Shown one piece after another: positions 23,285 through 33,100 of a stretch of 64,000 bases of DNA. The notes under the pieces were generated by a model. The model saw only the letters and a list, made by a program, of their open reading frames with translations, had not been told where the DNA came from and ran no database searches. The DNA is from Strobilurus pachycystidiatus. Taxonomy: Eukaryota > Basidiomycota > Agaricomycetes > Agaricales > Physalacriaceae. A program made the translations under genes and the position numbers. The stretch spans positions 992,001-1,056,000 of the forward strand of contig JAHLMK010000009.1 of assembly GCA_019915135.1 (NCBI GenBank). The letters are read 5' to 3'. How positions within the stretch are numbered: position 1 is the first letter of the stretch; every line of letters begins with the position of its first letter.

Positions 23285-23966
23285 AAGGCCTCAATGGACA
23301 ACTGTATGGTAGAATAATGCTCAAGCTGAACTCGGGCTCTTTCCTGTACATGAACTTGTGTATATTCTCACAATGTTTCTGGCGGTGTTTTCTTGTCAAT
23401 GCATACTTAATTTGGTTTCCGCATCGAATAGTGGGTGTGTCGAGGGCAGTGATTGAAGATGGAAAGTCTATTTGTAAGATTCTTCTCCTCCGTATGCACG
23501 AACGCAGTAAGTCTTAGAGAACATTTTCACGCCATGTGTGTTGACGAGTCTTGCAGAGTTTCTGGCGGTCCTGAAAAACATGAAGCTGCTTGCTATTCCG
23601 CTATTTGCACTGGATGATGATACCGCACATCCAGTAGAACCGAACAGATATGGACCGCCACTGGCAGGCGGAGCTCTCAGGTAGTAGCGAACCTCTAGCC
23701 CATCGTCAGCCTCGAACCGCAACTACGCCCCATCCCGCAACTGCTCACGCGCTATAATGGTTCGTCTCCATGTACTTTGACTATCGCTCACACTTTATAC
23801 ATCTGGCGTCCAAACCCTACCAAAAAGGGCACCAAAAGACCAACTCAATTGGCGTATTCATTATAGAAGTAACATTACATGGCTGTACATGGTACCATAG
23901 TGATCGTTCCGACGCTCTTCAAGTTCATATGACAACCGACATAACGGAAACTACATGTTATGAACT
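23285..23966. other. Intergenic region between convergent genes
   Basis: 3' flanks of the glycogen synthase and F-box genes. Short open frames only, no recognisable product. Confidence 0.45.
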
Positions 23967-25433
23967 CTATATGATTTGGCGGCGCCACTCCTCCCGTCCG
24001 AAATCAATCTGAAAAGATCTAAGATTGGGCAAAAGGCGTACAACGTCCTCTAGAGGCATGTAATGTACGAGCTGGTCGAACAATTCTTTGCCTGCTTCGC
24101 TGTTACCTTCATCCGGGTCGTCATCATAATTCGCCACAACGGAGACTTCCTGCAGGCCCCGCGCGGCACCGAAGAGCGCAAAAATTTCATCCGCAGGAAC
24201 GATAGCGTCAGTCCGTATTCCCAAATGCAGGATCTTGAGCGGGCAATTGGATCGTTCCAGGAACGTCTGAGCCTGCTCCAAAGAGTCCTCGAGGTCGTAC
24301 AGATGCAGTTCTTGGAGTAACGGAGCAATGAAGTGGAATTGAGATGGGGGATGCGAGACTTCGAGGGAGAGATATCGCGCGGTCGTGGAAACTGGGAATG
24401 GAGGCGGTTCGGAAAGGTACTCGAGATCCAGACTCTTGAACTTGAGCGTGAACTTTTGGAGCCGCGAGGCGTTGGCGAGTAAGTTATACATGTCGGGCAT
24501 CACCTCTGAGCCGACGCCGTACGCCGACCATTGGACATCGATTAACTGAGAAAAGGGCAGCTGAATGCTGTGTGCGTCGGTTTCAATGAGGTGCACATGC
24601 TGCAGCCGTCGTGCTGTGAGGAAGGCATCAATGTTGGATGCCGTATCACCGCCATGGGAGATGTCCAAAGTGAGGGAAGACAACAAAGGAAATTTCCCCT
24701 TCAGCTTTGCGAATTCAAAAAGGCGTGTGGCCTCCGGAAGTCTTAGATGTACGTCCTTCCAACGCTGAGACGAGTGAGAATATAACAAGGTCCTGAGCCA
24801 CGCAGCGTAATCGCCCATCTCCACGCGCTCGAGGTCCTCGTACGTGTAGGAGGGGTTGAAGTTTATAGACAAGGGATGTTTGGAAGAGCGCGCAATGACT
24901 GTTTTGAGCAGGGCACGATGATTGCGAGGTCGTATGGTGAATCCGCCTGGAAAATTGAGAGCCGACCATAGCGAGGGCGTGGATAAAGTGATATTGCGCC
25001 AAAGTTGACAGACTTGACTGATCGCCCATGGTCCATCCGACATGTCAAAGACATGGGCACCATCGTCGGCACAAATCCAGTGGAATATGTCTGTCAGTGT
25101 CTCGACTGGGAACCGCCGCATGGTGGACAGGAGTCCACGAGACTGCGCGGCCATCTCCTTCAGCCTCGTCTCCTCTCTGCGAAGCCTTTCGCGCTCTTCG
25201 TGTACAAGTGAGAAGGCAGCATTGACTCTGTCGAGCTCTGACTCAACGCGGCGCAGGGCTTCGAGCGTGTCTGGGAGGATCTGGTTTTGGATGGGGGGTG
25301 CATCCGAGTCGGACGCAGGAGCGTTCGACCTCGCCAGGGAGTCATAAAGCTCCGAAGAGAATCGTGGGGACGGGGCTGGAAAACTGTATGGCACTCCGCA
25401 GGACAGACAGTGAAACGGAGCGGTCCCATTCAT
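23967..25433 (-). CDS. F-box protein with N-terminal coiled coil
   Basis: A single exon encodes 488 residues. The start MNGTAPFHCLSCGVPYSFPA is chosen over a longer non-ATG frame. A Cys pair (C9, C12) precedes a low-complexity stretch. A heptad-rich coiled coil covers roughly residues 55-98 (RRVESELDRVNAAF, then EERERLRREETRLKEMAA). The F-box begins near residue 106 with RRFPVETLTDIFHWIC and continues ISQVCQLWRNITLSTPSLW. The rest is an irregular leucine-rich region with a final FREEW-like tail (FGREEWRRQII). This architecture is very common in Agaricomycetes. F-box proteins recruit substrates to SCF ubiquitin ligases through Skp1; the substrate is unknown. It diverges from array copy E with about 570 bp between start codons. 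Confidence 0.9.
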   Translation of the reverse strand: MNGTAPFHCLSCGVPYSFPAPSPRFSSELYDSLARSNAPASDSDAPPIQNQILPDTLEALRRVESELDRVNAAFSLVHEERERLRREETRLKEMAAQSRGLLSTMRRFPVETLTDIFHWICADDGAHVFDMSDGPWAISQVCQLWRNITLSTPSLWSALNFPGGFTIRPRNHRALLKTVIARSSKHPLSINFNPSYTYEDLERVEMGDYAAWLRTLLYSHSSQRWKDVHLRLPEATRLFEFAKLKGKFPLLSSLTLDISHGGDTASNIDAFLTARRLQHVHLIETDAHSIQLPFSQLIDVQWSAYGVGSEVMPDMYNLLANASRLQKFTLKFKSLDLEYLSEPPPFPVSTTARYLSLEVSHPPSQFHFIAPLLQELHLYDLEDSLEQAQTFLERSNCPLKILHLGIRTDAIVPADEIFALFGAARGLQEVSVVANYDDDPDEGNSEAGKELFDQLVHYMPLEDVVRLLPNLRSFQIDFGREEWRRQII

Positions 25434-26005
25434 GGTGGATTCTGCAATGCAGTAAGTGACTGCATGCTGAGCGAAGCCCAAGACAGTGACTGACAATTGT
25501 TCGGGATTGACTAAGGCAGAGTATCTCAGATGAACATCATAGAAAGAGGACCCAGAGAATACACGTACTCAGAGATGACACATTCAATTGCGGGCAAATG
25601 AATGACTCGGAGGAAAGCCTGTTGACTGCCAGTCTGCTGCCAGTGTGATGGTCCAGGTCAGAGTCGAAGGCTCGAAGCAAAGTCGAAATAGAGAAAAGGG
25701 TCCGATCACTGATGCGCTTTCCGGCCCTGACACTCACCTCACTCTCCCTTTCATTCCACACCAACGTTGTACAACGGTTGGAAACTTCAGCTGCTGAAAA
25801 GGTCTAGCGTAATCAATGTTGAAAACTCTAAAATCCTGCATTCTCTCCTGACTTGCCCAACGCAAATCCTACGATGTTCTCCTCCCCCAATACCGTAGTA
25901 AGTACCACACCGTGTGAATGGAATGAATGAGCGGGCTTAAGTAGCGTGCACTTCTTGAGTACGTCCCACGCCATAGCTTGATCCAGAACTATCATCATAC
26001 CGTCA
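25434..26005. other. Divergent promoter region, F-box gene and array copy E
   Basis: 572 bases between two opposing start codons. No TATA box as strong as those of copies A-C is visible for copy E. No other gene was seen. Confidence 0.4.
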
Positions 26006-26824
26006 ATGGCTCTCGCGTTTGACTTGACTGCGACACATCTGTCCTTTTGGGCTGCACGAATGCGCGTGCCGCCATTGACTAGCAATGATCAATGGAAGCG
26101 CGCCGAACAGTTCATTCGCACAGACATCGTCCATGCCTTGGTCACCAAATATGGATGGGTTGATATAACAACCAAGGCTCATAAACAAGTCAGTTTTCTC
26201 TTTCGAGTCGCGCTTACCCCCCCTGAATATGGACAGGATGGTGTACGGTTTGTTTTGAAAGGTCTTCAAGACGGGAGCCCATCCATTCTATACATCCCGA
26301 CACGTATCACCGACTTGCCAAAGATCAGTCTTTGGCAACCGCGTCTTGAGGCCGCTGGGCTCATAGTGCGAAGCGAGGGCGTCCTCGAGAACCTCGTCCC
26401 TCCGCTCACTGCCTATTTCTACCTGTTGCAATGCCTGATACCCGGATGTCTGGTCCTCTTTGACTCCTACGAAAGGCAGAGCGTTCTGCCAACCGTTCAA
26501 TGGATGAGGAACCGATCCACGGTGCTCACGCATGTCTTCGGTCACTCCGGCTACACTAATCTTGGTGCCGCTGCTGTCGACGATGAGCGTTGCAGTTGGA
26601 TTATCCACAAAAATCATTTGCAAAGCGTGTCATCGATCGACCACAAGGCGCAGAAAACTTACAAGGGAAAGGGTAAAGCGAAGGCGCGCAAGGCAGACTT
26701 CGAGTCCGACTTCAGCAGCATGTTTGCTACAATGAGCTTGGACTGTGCTGCATGCGACAAAGATGGCGGATGGTGTGGCTACTGCTATGGTCTGTGTCTT
26801 GTACTTGCCCGATATCCCTATTGA
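26006..26824 (+). CDS. Copy E, dispersed member of the array family
   Basis: Exon 1 (26006-26188, 183 nt) reads MALAFDLTATHLSFWAARMR and ends TTKAHKQ at a GTCAGT donor, exactly the length and splice site of copies B-D. After a 48-nt intron (26189-26236) exon 2 gives GVRFVLKGLQDGSPSILYIP, TRITDLPKISLWQPRLEAAG, AYFYLLQCLIPGCLVLFD and STVLTHVFGHSGYTN. The linker is shorter, without the second intron, and holds KGKGKAKARKA. The cysteine cluster is CAACDKDGGWCGYCY. The frame stops at 26822; a possible further intron starts just after CGYCY, so the C-terminus is uncertain. This copy is on the other strand, 5.7 kb from copy D, and is the most divergent, perhaps closest to the ancestral gene. About 256 residues if unspliced at the end. 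Confidence 0.72.
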   Translation: MALAFDLTATHLSFWAARMRVPPLTSNDQWKRAEQFIRTDIVHALVTKYGWVDITTKAHKQVSFLFRVALTPPEYGQDGVRFVLKGLQDGSPSILYIPTRITDLPKISLWQPRLEAAGLIVRSEGVLENLVPPLTAYFYLLQCLIPGCLVLFDSYERQSVLPTVQWMRNRSTVLTHVFGHSGYTNLGAAAVDDERCSWIIHKNHLQSVSSIDHKAQKTYKGKGKAKARKADFESDFSSMFATMSLDCAACDKDGGWCGYCYGLCLVLARYPY

Positions 26825-27120
26825 TTTTTAGGGCTAGATCAACTCAGCGGATACTGAATGCGAAATTTCGCGTTAGTAATGAGGAAGGCCCTGGCCAAGT
26901 CGTGGTCAAGGGAGATGCTAGAATATCCAATGTTGTAAATGACCTGGCCTTGTTCCTGGTAATCGAATTCTCTGCTGCCGACTGTGGCCCCAAATTGGCG
27001 AGACGATTTAAGGCAGAGTCATTGTCAAAGCGTGCGCGAGTCAAGCCTGATAATGAGTCATCGCAATGACCTCATCGATTGCCCAAAGCGTCGATCTCAA
27101 TCTCTTTCCATTCAACGGCC
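26825..27120. other. Intergenic region before sds22
   Basis: Just under 300 bases of 3' flank and sds22 leader. No separate gene. Confidence 0.4.
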
Positions 27121-28146
27121 ATGCCTGAAGCCAAAAGTGCACGCGTCGCCTTACCCACCGCATCCCCTTCCCCGCCATCGTCTCCCGAGCCCGAAGATTC
27201 CGGAGACGAAGCCGCCGAGGACGTCGACCCGCTCGCTGGCTTGGATGACTCGACGACAGACATTGATCTCGTGCACTGCCGCCTGAACGCGCTCCCGCCC
27301 TCATTAGCGCGCTTCCAAGGCCTCACCCGTCTCTGCGTGCGCCAGAACCAGCTCGTCACCATCCCCCCGACACTGTTCCCCTCCGACGGCGTGCTAGAGG
27401 AGCTGGACTGCTACGACAACAAGTTGAAGAACGATGGCATCGACGGCGCGCTCGCCTCGCCGCAGCTGAAGAACCTCAAAACACTTGACCTGTCGTTCAA
27501 CCTGATCAAGAAGCTGCCTGTGTCGCTCGGTGACCTCGCGCAGCTGGAGGTGGTGTACTTTGTGCAGAACAAGATATCGAGGGTGGATGATGCTTTGGGG
27601 CGGTGCGAGCGGTTGCGGAGCTTGGAGCTCGGGGGGAACCGCATACGCGACATTGCGGGCCTGCCGAGCTTGCCTGCGCTGGAGGAGCTGTGGCTGGGGA
27701 AGAACAAGATCGCGTCGCTGGCCCCGCTCGGTGCGATCGACCTGCCGCGCCTGCGCATCTTGTCGCTGCAGTCGAACCGTATCACGAAGATCGAGGGTAT
27801 ACCGCCGAGCGTGGAGGAGCTGTATCTCAGCCATAATGGAGTAGAGAAGCTGGAGGGGCTGGAGCAGTGCACGAAGCTGAACACGCTGGATGTGGGGAAT
27901 AACTTCATTGCGAAGGTCGAAGGGGTGGCGCATCTGGGAGAGTCGCTGGAGGAGTTCTGGGTCAGCAATAACAAGCTCGCTTCTCTAGGCGAAGTGCTGG
28001 TGGCGATGGAGGTTTTGAAGAAGTTGAAGACGGTATATTTGGAGGGCAATCCGTGCCAGAAGGAAGAGCCCGCCAATTATAGGCGTAAAATCATTTTATC
28101 ATTGCCTTGGGTAGAGCAGATTGACGCGACATACGTGCGAGCGTAG
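27121..28146 (+). CDS. sds22: SDS22-like protein phosphatase 1 regulatory subunit
   Basis: An intronless 341-residue protein starts at the ATG at 27121 (MPEAKSARVALPTAS). After an acidic Ser/Pro-rich head come about eleven 22-residue leucine-rich repeats of the SDS22 type, for example LKTLDLSFNLIKKLPVSLGD, LRSLELGGNRIRDIAGLPSL, LEELWLGKNKIASLAPLG and LRILSLQSNRITKIEGIPPS. It ends with an LRR-cap-like motif (LKTVYLEGNPCQKEEPANYR, then LPWVEQIDATYV). Length and repeat pattern match fungal sds22/human PPP1R7, which binds the catalytic subunit of PP1 and helps its maturation and mitotic activity in the nucleus. The gene is unusually GC-rich, which produces long antisense open frames with no meaning. 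Confidence 0.95.
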   Translation: MPEAKSARVALPTASPSPPSSPEPEDSGDEAAEDVDPLAGLDDSTTDIDLVHCRLNALPPSLARFQGLTRLCVRQNQLVTIPPTLFPSDGVLEELDCYDNKLKNDGIDGALASPQLKNLKTLDLSFNLIKKLPVSLGDLAQLEVVYFVQNKISRVDDALGRCERLRSLELGGNRIRDIAGLPSLPALEELWLGKNKIASLAPLGAIDLPRLRILSLQSNRITKIEGIPPSVEELYLSHNGVEKLEGLEQCTKLNTLDVGNNFIAKVEGVAHLGESLEEFWVSNNKLASLGEVLVAMEVLKKLKTVYLEGNPCQKEEPANYRRKIILSLPWVEQIDATYVRA

Positions 28147-28290
28147 ATATCTAGACTCGAATCTCCCTGTATTTACTGTGTACTGTATTTGTAGAGGGCT
28201 GTGGGGACCACTTTGATAATTCATGTGCTGTCAAGCAAGCATGCCTCTTCCGTAAAAGGCAATTGCTACACTTCTTACACGACTTTCACG

Positions 28291-29180
28291 ATGCGCCTCA
28301 GCACAGGCTGCCTGTTTCTTTCCGGGCTCATTTCGCTCGCTTCTGGCTCTGCATTAACGACACCAATAGCCGCCAACGAACGGCTGTGCTTCTACGCGGA
28401 CGTCGACAAGGCTGGCGAAAAAATTGGCGTACGTGTCATGGTCCTCGTTGCCCGGCCACCCTCACGTTGTCTGGCAGTTCTACTTTGCGGTCCAATCCGG
28501 CGGCTCGTTCGATATCGACTACTCCGTCACGTCGCCCTCCTCCAAGGTCCTCATCGACGGCGAACGCGAACGCCAGGGCGACTACGTCCTCACAGCGAAC
28601 GAAGTGGGCGAATATGCGTTCTGCTTCGAGAACGACATGAGCACGATCTCGGGGAAGCTGATAGATTTCGACATCATGGTGGAGAGCGAGCCGAGGAGGG
28701 AGGCGCCTGCGAAGCCTGGGCAGATTAGCGAGCAGACGAGTGCTCTCGAGGAGAGCGTGTTTAGGTTGAATGGGATGTTGATGAACGTGAAGAGGACGCA
28801 GAAACAGTGAGTTGTCTGCGAAGCGCTCAGCATGGAGAGAGTACTCACCGGCTTTGGTAGCTTCCACACGAAGGAGAGACGAGGTTTCGACATTGTGCAG
28901 AGCACACAAAAGTACGTGTACTTGCCGGGCCTTTATCTCTGGCATTAATATGTAACTTCATCTAGCAAACTGTTCTGGTATGCCGTGATAGAGACGCTTG
29001 GTGTCATTGGGATGGCCATGTAAGTAAACTCCATTTGACAATACTTCCAGAAAGCCAGTCCTTCCCCCTTCGCTCGCTCCTTCCTCTACAGTCAACAGGC
29101 GGACTGACGGCTTCCCCAGATTCCAGGTTTATGTGCTACAAACATTCTTCACCAAGACCGGGCGACGCTACAAGGTGTAG
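28291..29180 (+). CDS. p24 family cargo receptor (emp24/gp25L/TMED)
   Basis: Five exons (28291-28428, 28478-28806, 28861-28911, 28966-29019, 29120-29180) encode 210 residues. A signal peptide (MRLSTGCLFLSGLISLASGS) precedes the GOLD domain, with the conserved early Cys in NERLCFYADV and the second in EYAFCFENDMS. A coiled-coil segment (TSALEESVFRLNGMLMNVKR) leads to the invariant HFHTKERR, then the single membrane helix NKLFWYAVIETLGVIGMAIF and the cytosolic tail KTGRRYKV. This is the standard topology of p24 proteins that cycle between ER and Golgi in COPI/COPII vesicles. Every splice junction restores a conserved motif. Exact assignment to an Erp/Erv class is not possible by eye. Confidence 0.94.
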
Positions 29181-29725
29181 CGGGTCTGTTCCATCTTGTT
29201 GTATCCATCCGGAATCTATCTTTATTCGTCGTCGACCCTCTGAGCAACACCAACGTCCAACGGCAATAGAAAGGAAAGTCCAAATCGTTGTGGCACTGCG
29301 TGACATAGAGGAATCCCTACAGTGTCTGGTCAATTGGCTCGACAAGACATTTACCAAGGGCTCCCTCGTATCATTTACAGGCGCGCCAGTTACAGCCCTT
29401 TTGTGAGTGAATGTGTGCGCCTAATAGCAATCGCGGGCTTGCCCCCACTTGCTGTATATCGCTCGCAGTGACCATGTTTCTTGTCAATACATAGCTTCCG
29501 CTTCATGGATCGTGCTAACTTGCAAGCGTGGTGGAGCAAAAACGAGTCCCGGTATGCCATGATTTCCGCCCTAAGTGTTTCCTTCTAGACGCAGGCTTCT
29601 CTTTTCGATGACAGGCTACATGAAACTCGGCTTCAGCTGGAGCTACTTACTCGGGCTACTCGCGAAGCATCGCGCATCATGCATCATGATGACGCGCCAT
29701 CCAGATCGCCGTGCGCCTCTCCCGC
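29181..29725. other. Intergenic region
   Basis: No gene was seen between the p24 stop and the TATA box of the SDR gene; only short frames. Confidence 0.4.
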
Positions 29726-29732
29726 TATAAAG
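29726..29732 (+). promoter_or_regulatory. TATA box of third SDR gene
   Basis: TATAAAG lies 55 nt upstream of the ATG at 29781. This supports that start over the longer upstream open frame. Confidence 0.6.
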
Positions 29733-29780
29733 TCTTTTGCCGTGCGCCTATTCCTCCCAAAACCTCCCACATCCATCATC

Positions 29781-30878
29781 ATGACCTTCATGCTTCAGAA
29801 CGTTCTCAATCCCTTCTCAGCGTCCAAGATCCCTTCGCTCGCGCGCAAGGTCGCCGTAGTCACCGGCGCGAATGAAGGAATAGGCGCAGCATTCACGGCT
29901 CAGCTCCTGGCCCACGACATTCACAAGGTCTTCATCCTTTCCAACGACGCGGCGCGCCACGCCGATGCGCTCAAGTCCTTCTCCGCCACCGCGGGCAAAG
30001 ACGTCTCGGACCGCGTCGTGTTCCACGAGCTCGACCTTGGCGACTATGCTGCAGTGCACCGCGTCGTCGACACCATCAAAGGCGCCACCGACCGCCTCGA
30101 CATCCTTGACTGCAATGCCGCCATCGGCATGTACCGCACCGACATCCCATCCTCGACCAGCGACAGCTCGCACTCCCTTGACCGTCACTTCGCAGTCAAC
30201 AACGTCGGCCACGCCATTCTGACGCAGGGCCTGCTGCCGCTGCTGAAGAAGACGGCGGAGCGCACCGGCGACGCCCGTATCGTCATCATGGCCAGCAATC
30301 TGCACTTCTCCGCGCCCGCCAACGTGCACTTCGCCAACATCGCCGAACTGAACACAGACCTGGGCCCGACGCTCCAGTACAACCGTAGCAAGATGGGAAA
30401 CGTGCTGTACACCAAGAAACTCGCGCGCATGATGCGCGCCGAGGGCCTTGGAGAGAAGGTCTTCGTCAACTGCATCCATCCGGGCGTCGTCAAGACGGCG
30501 CAGCAGGACGGCGTGCTCGAGTCGTACGAGGAGCAGATTCACGAGACCGTTGGCACTGGCATCGTGGGTCAGATGGCCGCGGGCGCCATGGGCGCCGCTA
30601 ATTCCGCGGCACGCGCTGTGCTGATGAAGGACTCGCCGGAGGGCGCGCTGTCGGCCTTGTATGCGGCCACGAGCGAGGAGGTCAAGGAGAAGGGACTCAG
30701 CGGCGAGTACATCGTACCGAACGGGATGGTGCAGGAGGCGGACAAGCGGGCGCTGGAGGAGAGCTTCCAGGACAGATGCTGGGACTTGATCCAGGAATGC
30801 ATCGAGAAGAACTATGGTAACACAGTTGGCGGGGACCATCAGGAGGGCTCTACCGTCAGGGGATCGACGACAGTCTGA
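29781..30878 (+). CDS. SDR oxidoreductase, retinol-dehydrogenase/WWOX-like
   Basis: A single exon encodes 365 residues starting MTFMLQNVLNPFSASKIPSL. The Rossmann motif is VVTGANEGIGAAF; the strand-4 motif is DCNAAIGMY, with NAA in place of NNAG; HFAVNNVGHAILTQGLLPLL is typical of retinol-dehydrogenase-like SDRs. The catalytic residues are in IVIMASN and LQYNRSKMGN (Y-x-x-x-K), and the C-terminal side reads NCIHPGVVKTAQQ. The late C-terminal sequence (GEYIVPNGMVQEADKRALEE) matches the fungal branch of this group. Such enzymes reduce or oxidise lipophilic carbonyl or alcohol substrates with NADP(H). GC content at third positions is high and an antisense frame of 367 codons mirrors the gene. 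Confidence 0.92.
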   Translation: MTFMLQNVLNPFSASKIPSLARKVAVVTGANEGIGAAFTAQLLAHDIHKVFILSNDAARHADALKSFSATAGKDVSDRVVFHELDLGDYAAVHRVVDTIKGATDRLDILDCNAAIGMYRTDIPSSTSDSSHSLDRHFAVNNVGHAILTQGLLPLLKKTAERTGDARIVIMASNLHFSAPANVHFANIAELNTDLGPTLQYNRSKMGNVLYTKKLARMMRAEGLGEKVFVNCIHPGVVKTAQQDGVLESYEEQIHETVGTGIVGQMAAGAMGAANSAARAVLMKDSPEGALSALYAATSEEVKEKGLSGEYIVPNGMVQEADKRALEESFQDRCWDLIQECIEKNYGNTVGGDHQEGSTVRGSTTV

Positions 30879-31024
30879 ACCAGAGCCAGTCGTCAATGGT
30901 AGATGCAGTGGGGTCGGCACAGCGCAGTCTTGTATTCAAAACGCCTTGTGCATAGTCTTGTGAAAGTAAAGAAGTCCTGTAGCAATAATTGTAACATCAG
31001 CGTGGTATATGGTACTATTGGACA

Positions 31025-31352
31025 AGATAAACATTGAGATGAGATATCGCGTTATTCATTGCCCATGAGTAGATCATAAGCAGAAGCCAATCGAGATTGA
31101 TTAGTCACGGCTGAATCGAATGAAGTCTCTGCCTCTTCCTCGTATATACTCACGCCAGACGCGTACATTGGGTGAGATTTCAGCATAGATGGGATCCAGT
31201 GGAAAACCCAAGGTCTCGTTGAAGACAGGCTGCGTCACGTCGACATGGTTCAGCCGGAAAAGGCGTTTTGCTGTAATCGTGTGGCGCAGTAAGGCCTGGC
31301 CGGTTGAGGAGAGTGTCTGGACCTCAGAACTCTTCGGCTGAAACAACAGCAC
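31025..31352 (-). pseudogene. DUF6535 N-terminal relic
   Basis: The minus strand reads RHTITAKRLFRLN, then PLDPIYAEISPNVRVWREY, homologous to the N-terminus of the DUF6535 gene at 9.4 kb (PPDPIYTETAPNARVWRTY). Just after, the frame shifts: the continuation YEEEAETSFDSAV and NQSRLASAYDLLMG is in another frame and stops at a TAA. Nothing of the membrane region follows. This is a truncated, frameshifted fragment of the same family, on the opposite strand and about 20 kb away. Confidence 0.7.
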
Positions 31353-31679
31353 ATATTTTTTTTCTGGAACAGCGTCAGCGAAGATGACCCTGTGAACGTG
31401 CAGTGAACTATCTATTCAACGTTTGACTCGTATTCATAATCACCATCACGCAGCGGCGAGAATGTCTAAGACGACTTCGTCTTCACGGTATATCACTTCC
31501 CATGAAAACTGCAAACCCTCCGAGAATTGATTTTGAACAATTGCCTGCAAGAAAATGAATACAATTTGAATCTACAAGCAACACCTCCAGCTGGTCGTAT
31601 ATATAGATCAAACGTCGATGCTAACTATCAGTAGTATGCGACAATATACAGCGCCAATAATTGTAACACAATATAAATA
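31353..31679. other. Intergenic, AT-richer
   Basis: 3' flank of the glycosidase-like gene and upstream flank of the DUF6535 relic. No gene seen. Confidence 0.4.
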
Positions 31680-32822
31680 TCACCTGTGGCAGATTGTGGC
31701 TGTAACGCAATCTCGCCACGCCGCATACATCATCAACACGAATGACTGTCCTTCTGGGCTTCCTGTCATCACCGGATTACGGTCGCTCCAATCAAGTGGA
31801 TTAACCGCAGGCCCAGCAATGCCATCTCCGGCGACGTGACTGGCGATAATATTCCGCATCCTATCAGCCCAGTCTCGATAGTCCTGGCCGAACACGTCTG
31901 GTCGAAGGACCGCCATTCGATACGTCGTGGCGGTGAACGATGCCGACCCAGATGTCTCCCCGAACCACGGAGGGCTACCCGAGAGATAGTTCCTAACAAG
32001 CCCATTGGTGTCGAATGAACTTTGCCTGACAGCGTCTATGATCTCCTTGATCCACCCTGTGAGTGATTCAATCGCCTCGTGATCCTTCGCGAAGGGAGCG
32101 TGGATTGTCGACGCGAGAACCCGCGCCATGCCACTCGCTGCCCACGCGTTCCCAGTGGACCATAACCCAGCGTCAGGATTCTGCGGACCGACAATATGCT
32201 TCCAAGCTCCTCCTCCCGGCGGCTGCAAAACGGCTCTGTACAAACGAGCCTGTTCGAAGGCGGCGCGAAGGAGTGTAGCGTTGTGTGTCGCAGCGGCTGC
32301 GTAGGCCATGAATGGAGGAGCCATGAACATGAAGTCCGCCCACAGTTCAGGCACGGCGACGCGGTGGCTGATTGCGCCTTTGCCTGGTTCCGTCGGCCAG
32401 CGAGGAGCTCCGGTGAGGAGATATTCGAGTTCCTGGGTAGCGTGTGTTGAAAAGGTCGGGAAGGTTTTGCCGAGGAGGAAGGCGACTGGACCGAGGGAGG
32501 CAGGATCGCCAACGGCGCCATCACCATCGCTGAGGCTATTGGGTGGGGGAGCGAGGGTGATCCAGACGAGGCCCGCTAGCAGAGCGGGGACATCCCAGGG
32601 GACGATGTCACGAGGAAGGGGAAATGGGGTAGAGCGTGAGTACTCGCTGAGCTCGGGAGAGAAAAGCTCGAGGAGGGCAATAGATGCGGTCCCGTACTCC
32701 CACGAGTGACCAGCGAGCGAAATGGATTGATTGATAACACCGAAGACGTTGAATGAAAAATCATAGGGTGCACTGGCGGATGAGAGGCTTGCCACCAAGG
32801 CGGTGAGATTGCCGAGGTGCAT
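31680..32822 (-). CDS. Six-hairpin glycosidase-like protein (GH88/GH105-like)
   Basis: A single exon encodes 380 residues. It carries motifs of the alpha/alpha six-barrel unsaturated glucuronyl/rhamnogalacturonyl hydrolase fold: PELWADFMFMAPPFMAYAAA (with the catalytic-type Asp), GLWSTGNAWAASGMARVLA and GSPEGQSFVLMMYAAWRDC. Characterised bacterial relatives remove unsaturated sugars from pectin or glycosaminoglycan fragments; fungal relatives with this short form are mostly uncharacterised. The N-terminus (MHLGNLTALVASLSSASA) is only weakly signal-like, and a preceding small exon cannot be excluded. A minus-strand TATA box (ATATAAAA) lies about 55 nt upstream. Activity and substrate are not established from sequence. 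Confidence 0.75.
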   Translation of the reverse strand: MHLGNLTALVASLSSASAPYDFSFNVFGVINQSISLAGHSWEYGTASIALLELFSPELSEYSRSTPFPLPRDIVPWDVPALLAGLVWITLAPPPNSLSDGDGAVGDPASLGPVAFLLGKTFPTFSTHATQELEYLLTGAPRWPTEPGKGAISHRVAVPELWADFMFMAPPFMAYAAAATHNATLLRAAFEQARLYRAVLQPPGGGAWKHIVGPQNPDAGLWSTGNAWAASGMARVLASTIHAPFAKDHEAIESLTGWIKEIIDAVRQSSFDTNGLVRNYLSGSPPWFGETSGSASFTATTYRMAVLRPDVFGQDYRDWADRMRNIIASHVAGDGIAGPAVNPLDWSDRNPVMTGSPEGQSFVLMMYAAWRDCVTATICHR

Positions 32823-32874
32823 GGTGCCTGGAGGAGACTGGGGACAAGTGTATCAAAAGCAGAAAAATTTGTGG

Positions 32875-32882
32875 TTTTATAT
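32875..32882 (-). promoter_or_regulatory. TATA box of glycosidase-like gene
   Basis: ATATAAAA on the minus strand, about 55 nt upstream of the ATG at 32822. Confidence 0.5.
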
Positions 32883-33100
32883 CGCATATCATGCCGTTCA
32901 GGTGACGATACGGGCTTAGACAACTGTCGAAGTCGAGATATTCGCTCGCGGATTCAAGACGCCGTTAAGTTTTGAATGGTGATGAACACCTGTCGAAGAG
33001 TAGATTGGGAAGAGAAGCGGGGCTATGTTGTCATAGGATCACTGCGTCCATGCGATAGAATGGCACACGGGAACGAGGATGGGAATGCAAGTCTGGATTC

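Noticed and set aside
27079..27120. Longer N-terminus for sds22
   Set aside because: The upstream extension begins at TTG, not ATG; the ATG at 27121 gives the expected family start.
27394..28076. Two long minus-strand frames opposite sds22
   Set aside because: Antisense shadows of the GC-rich leucine-rich repeat gene.
29817..30920. Minus-strand open frame of 367 codons
   Set aside because: It is the exact mirror of the third SDR gene. High GC at third positions keeps the antisense frame open; it has Arg/Val/Leu-biased composition and no motif.
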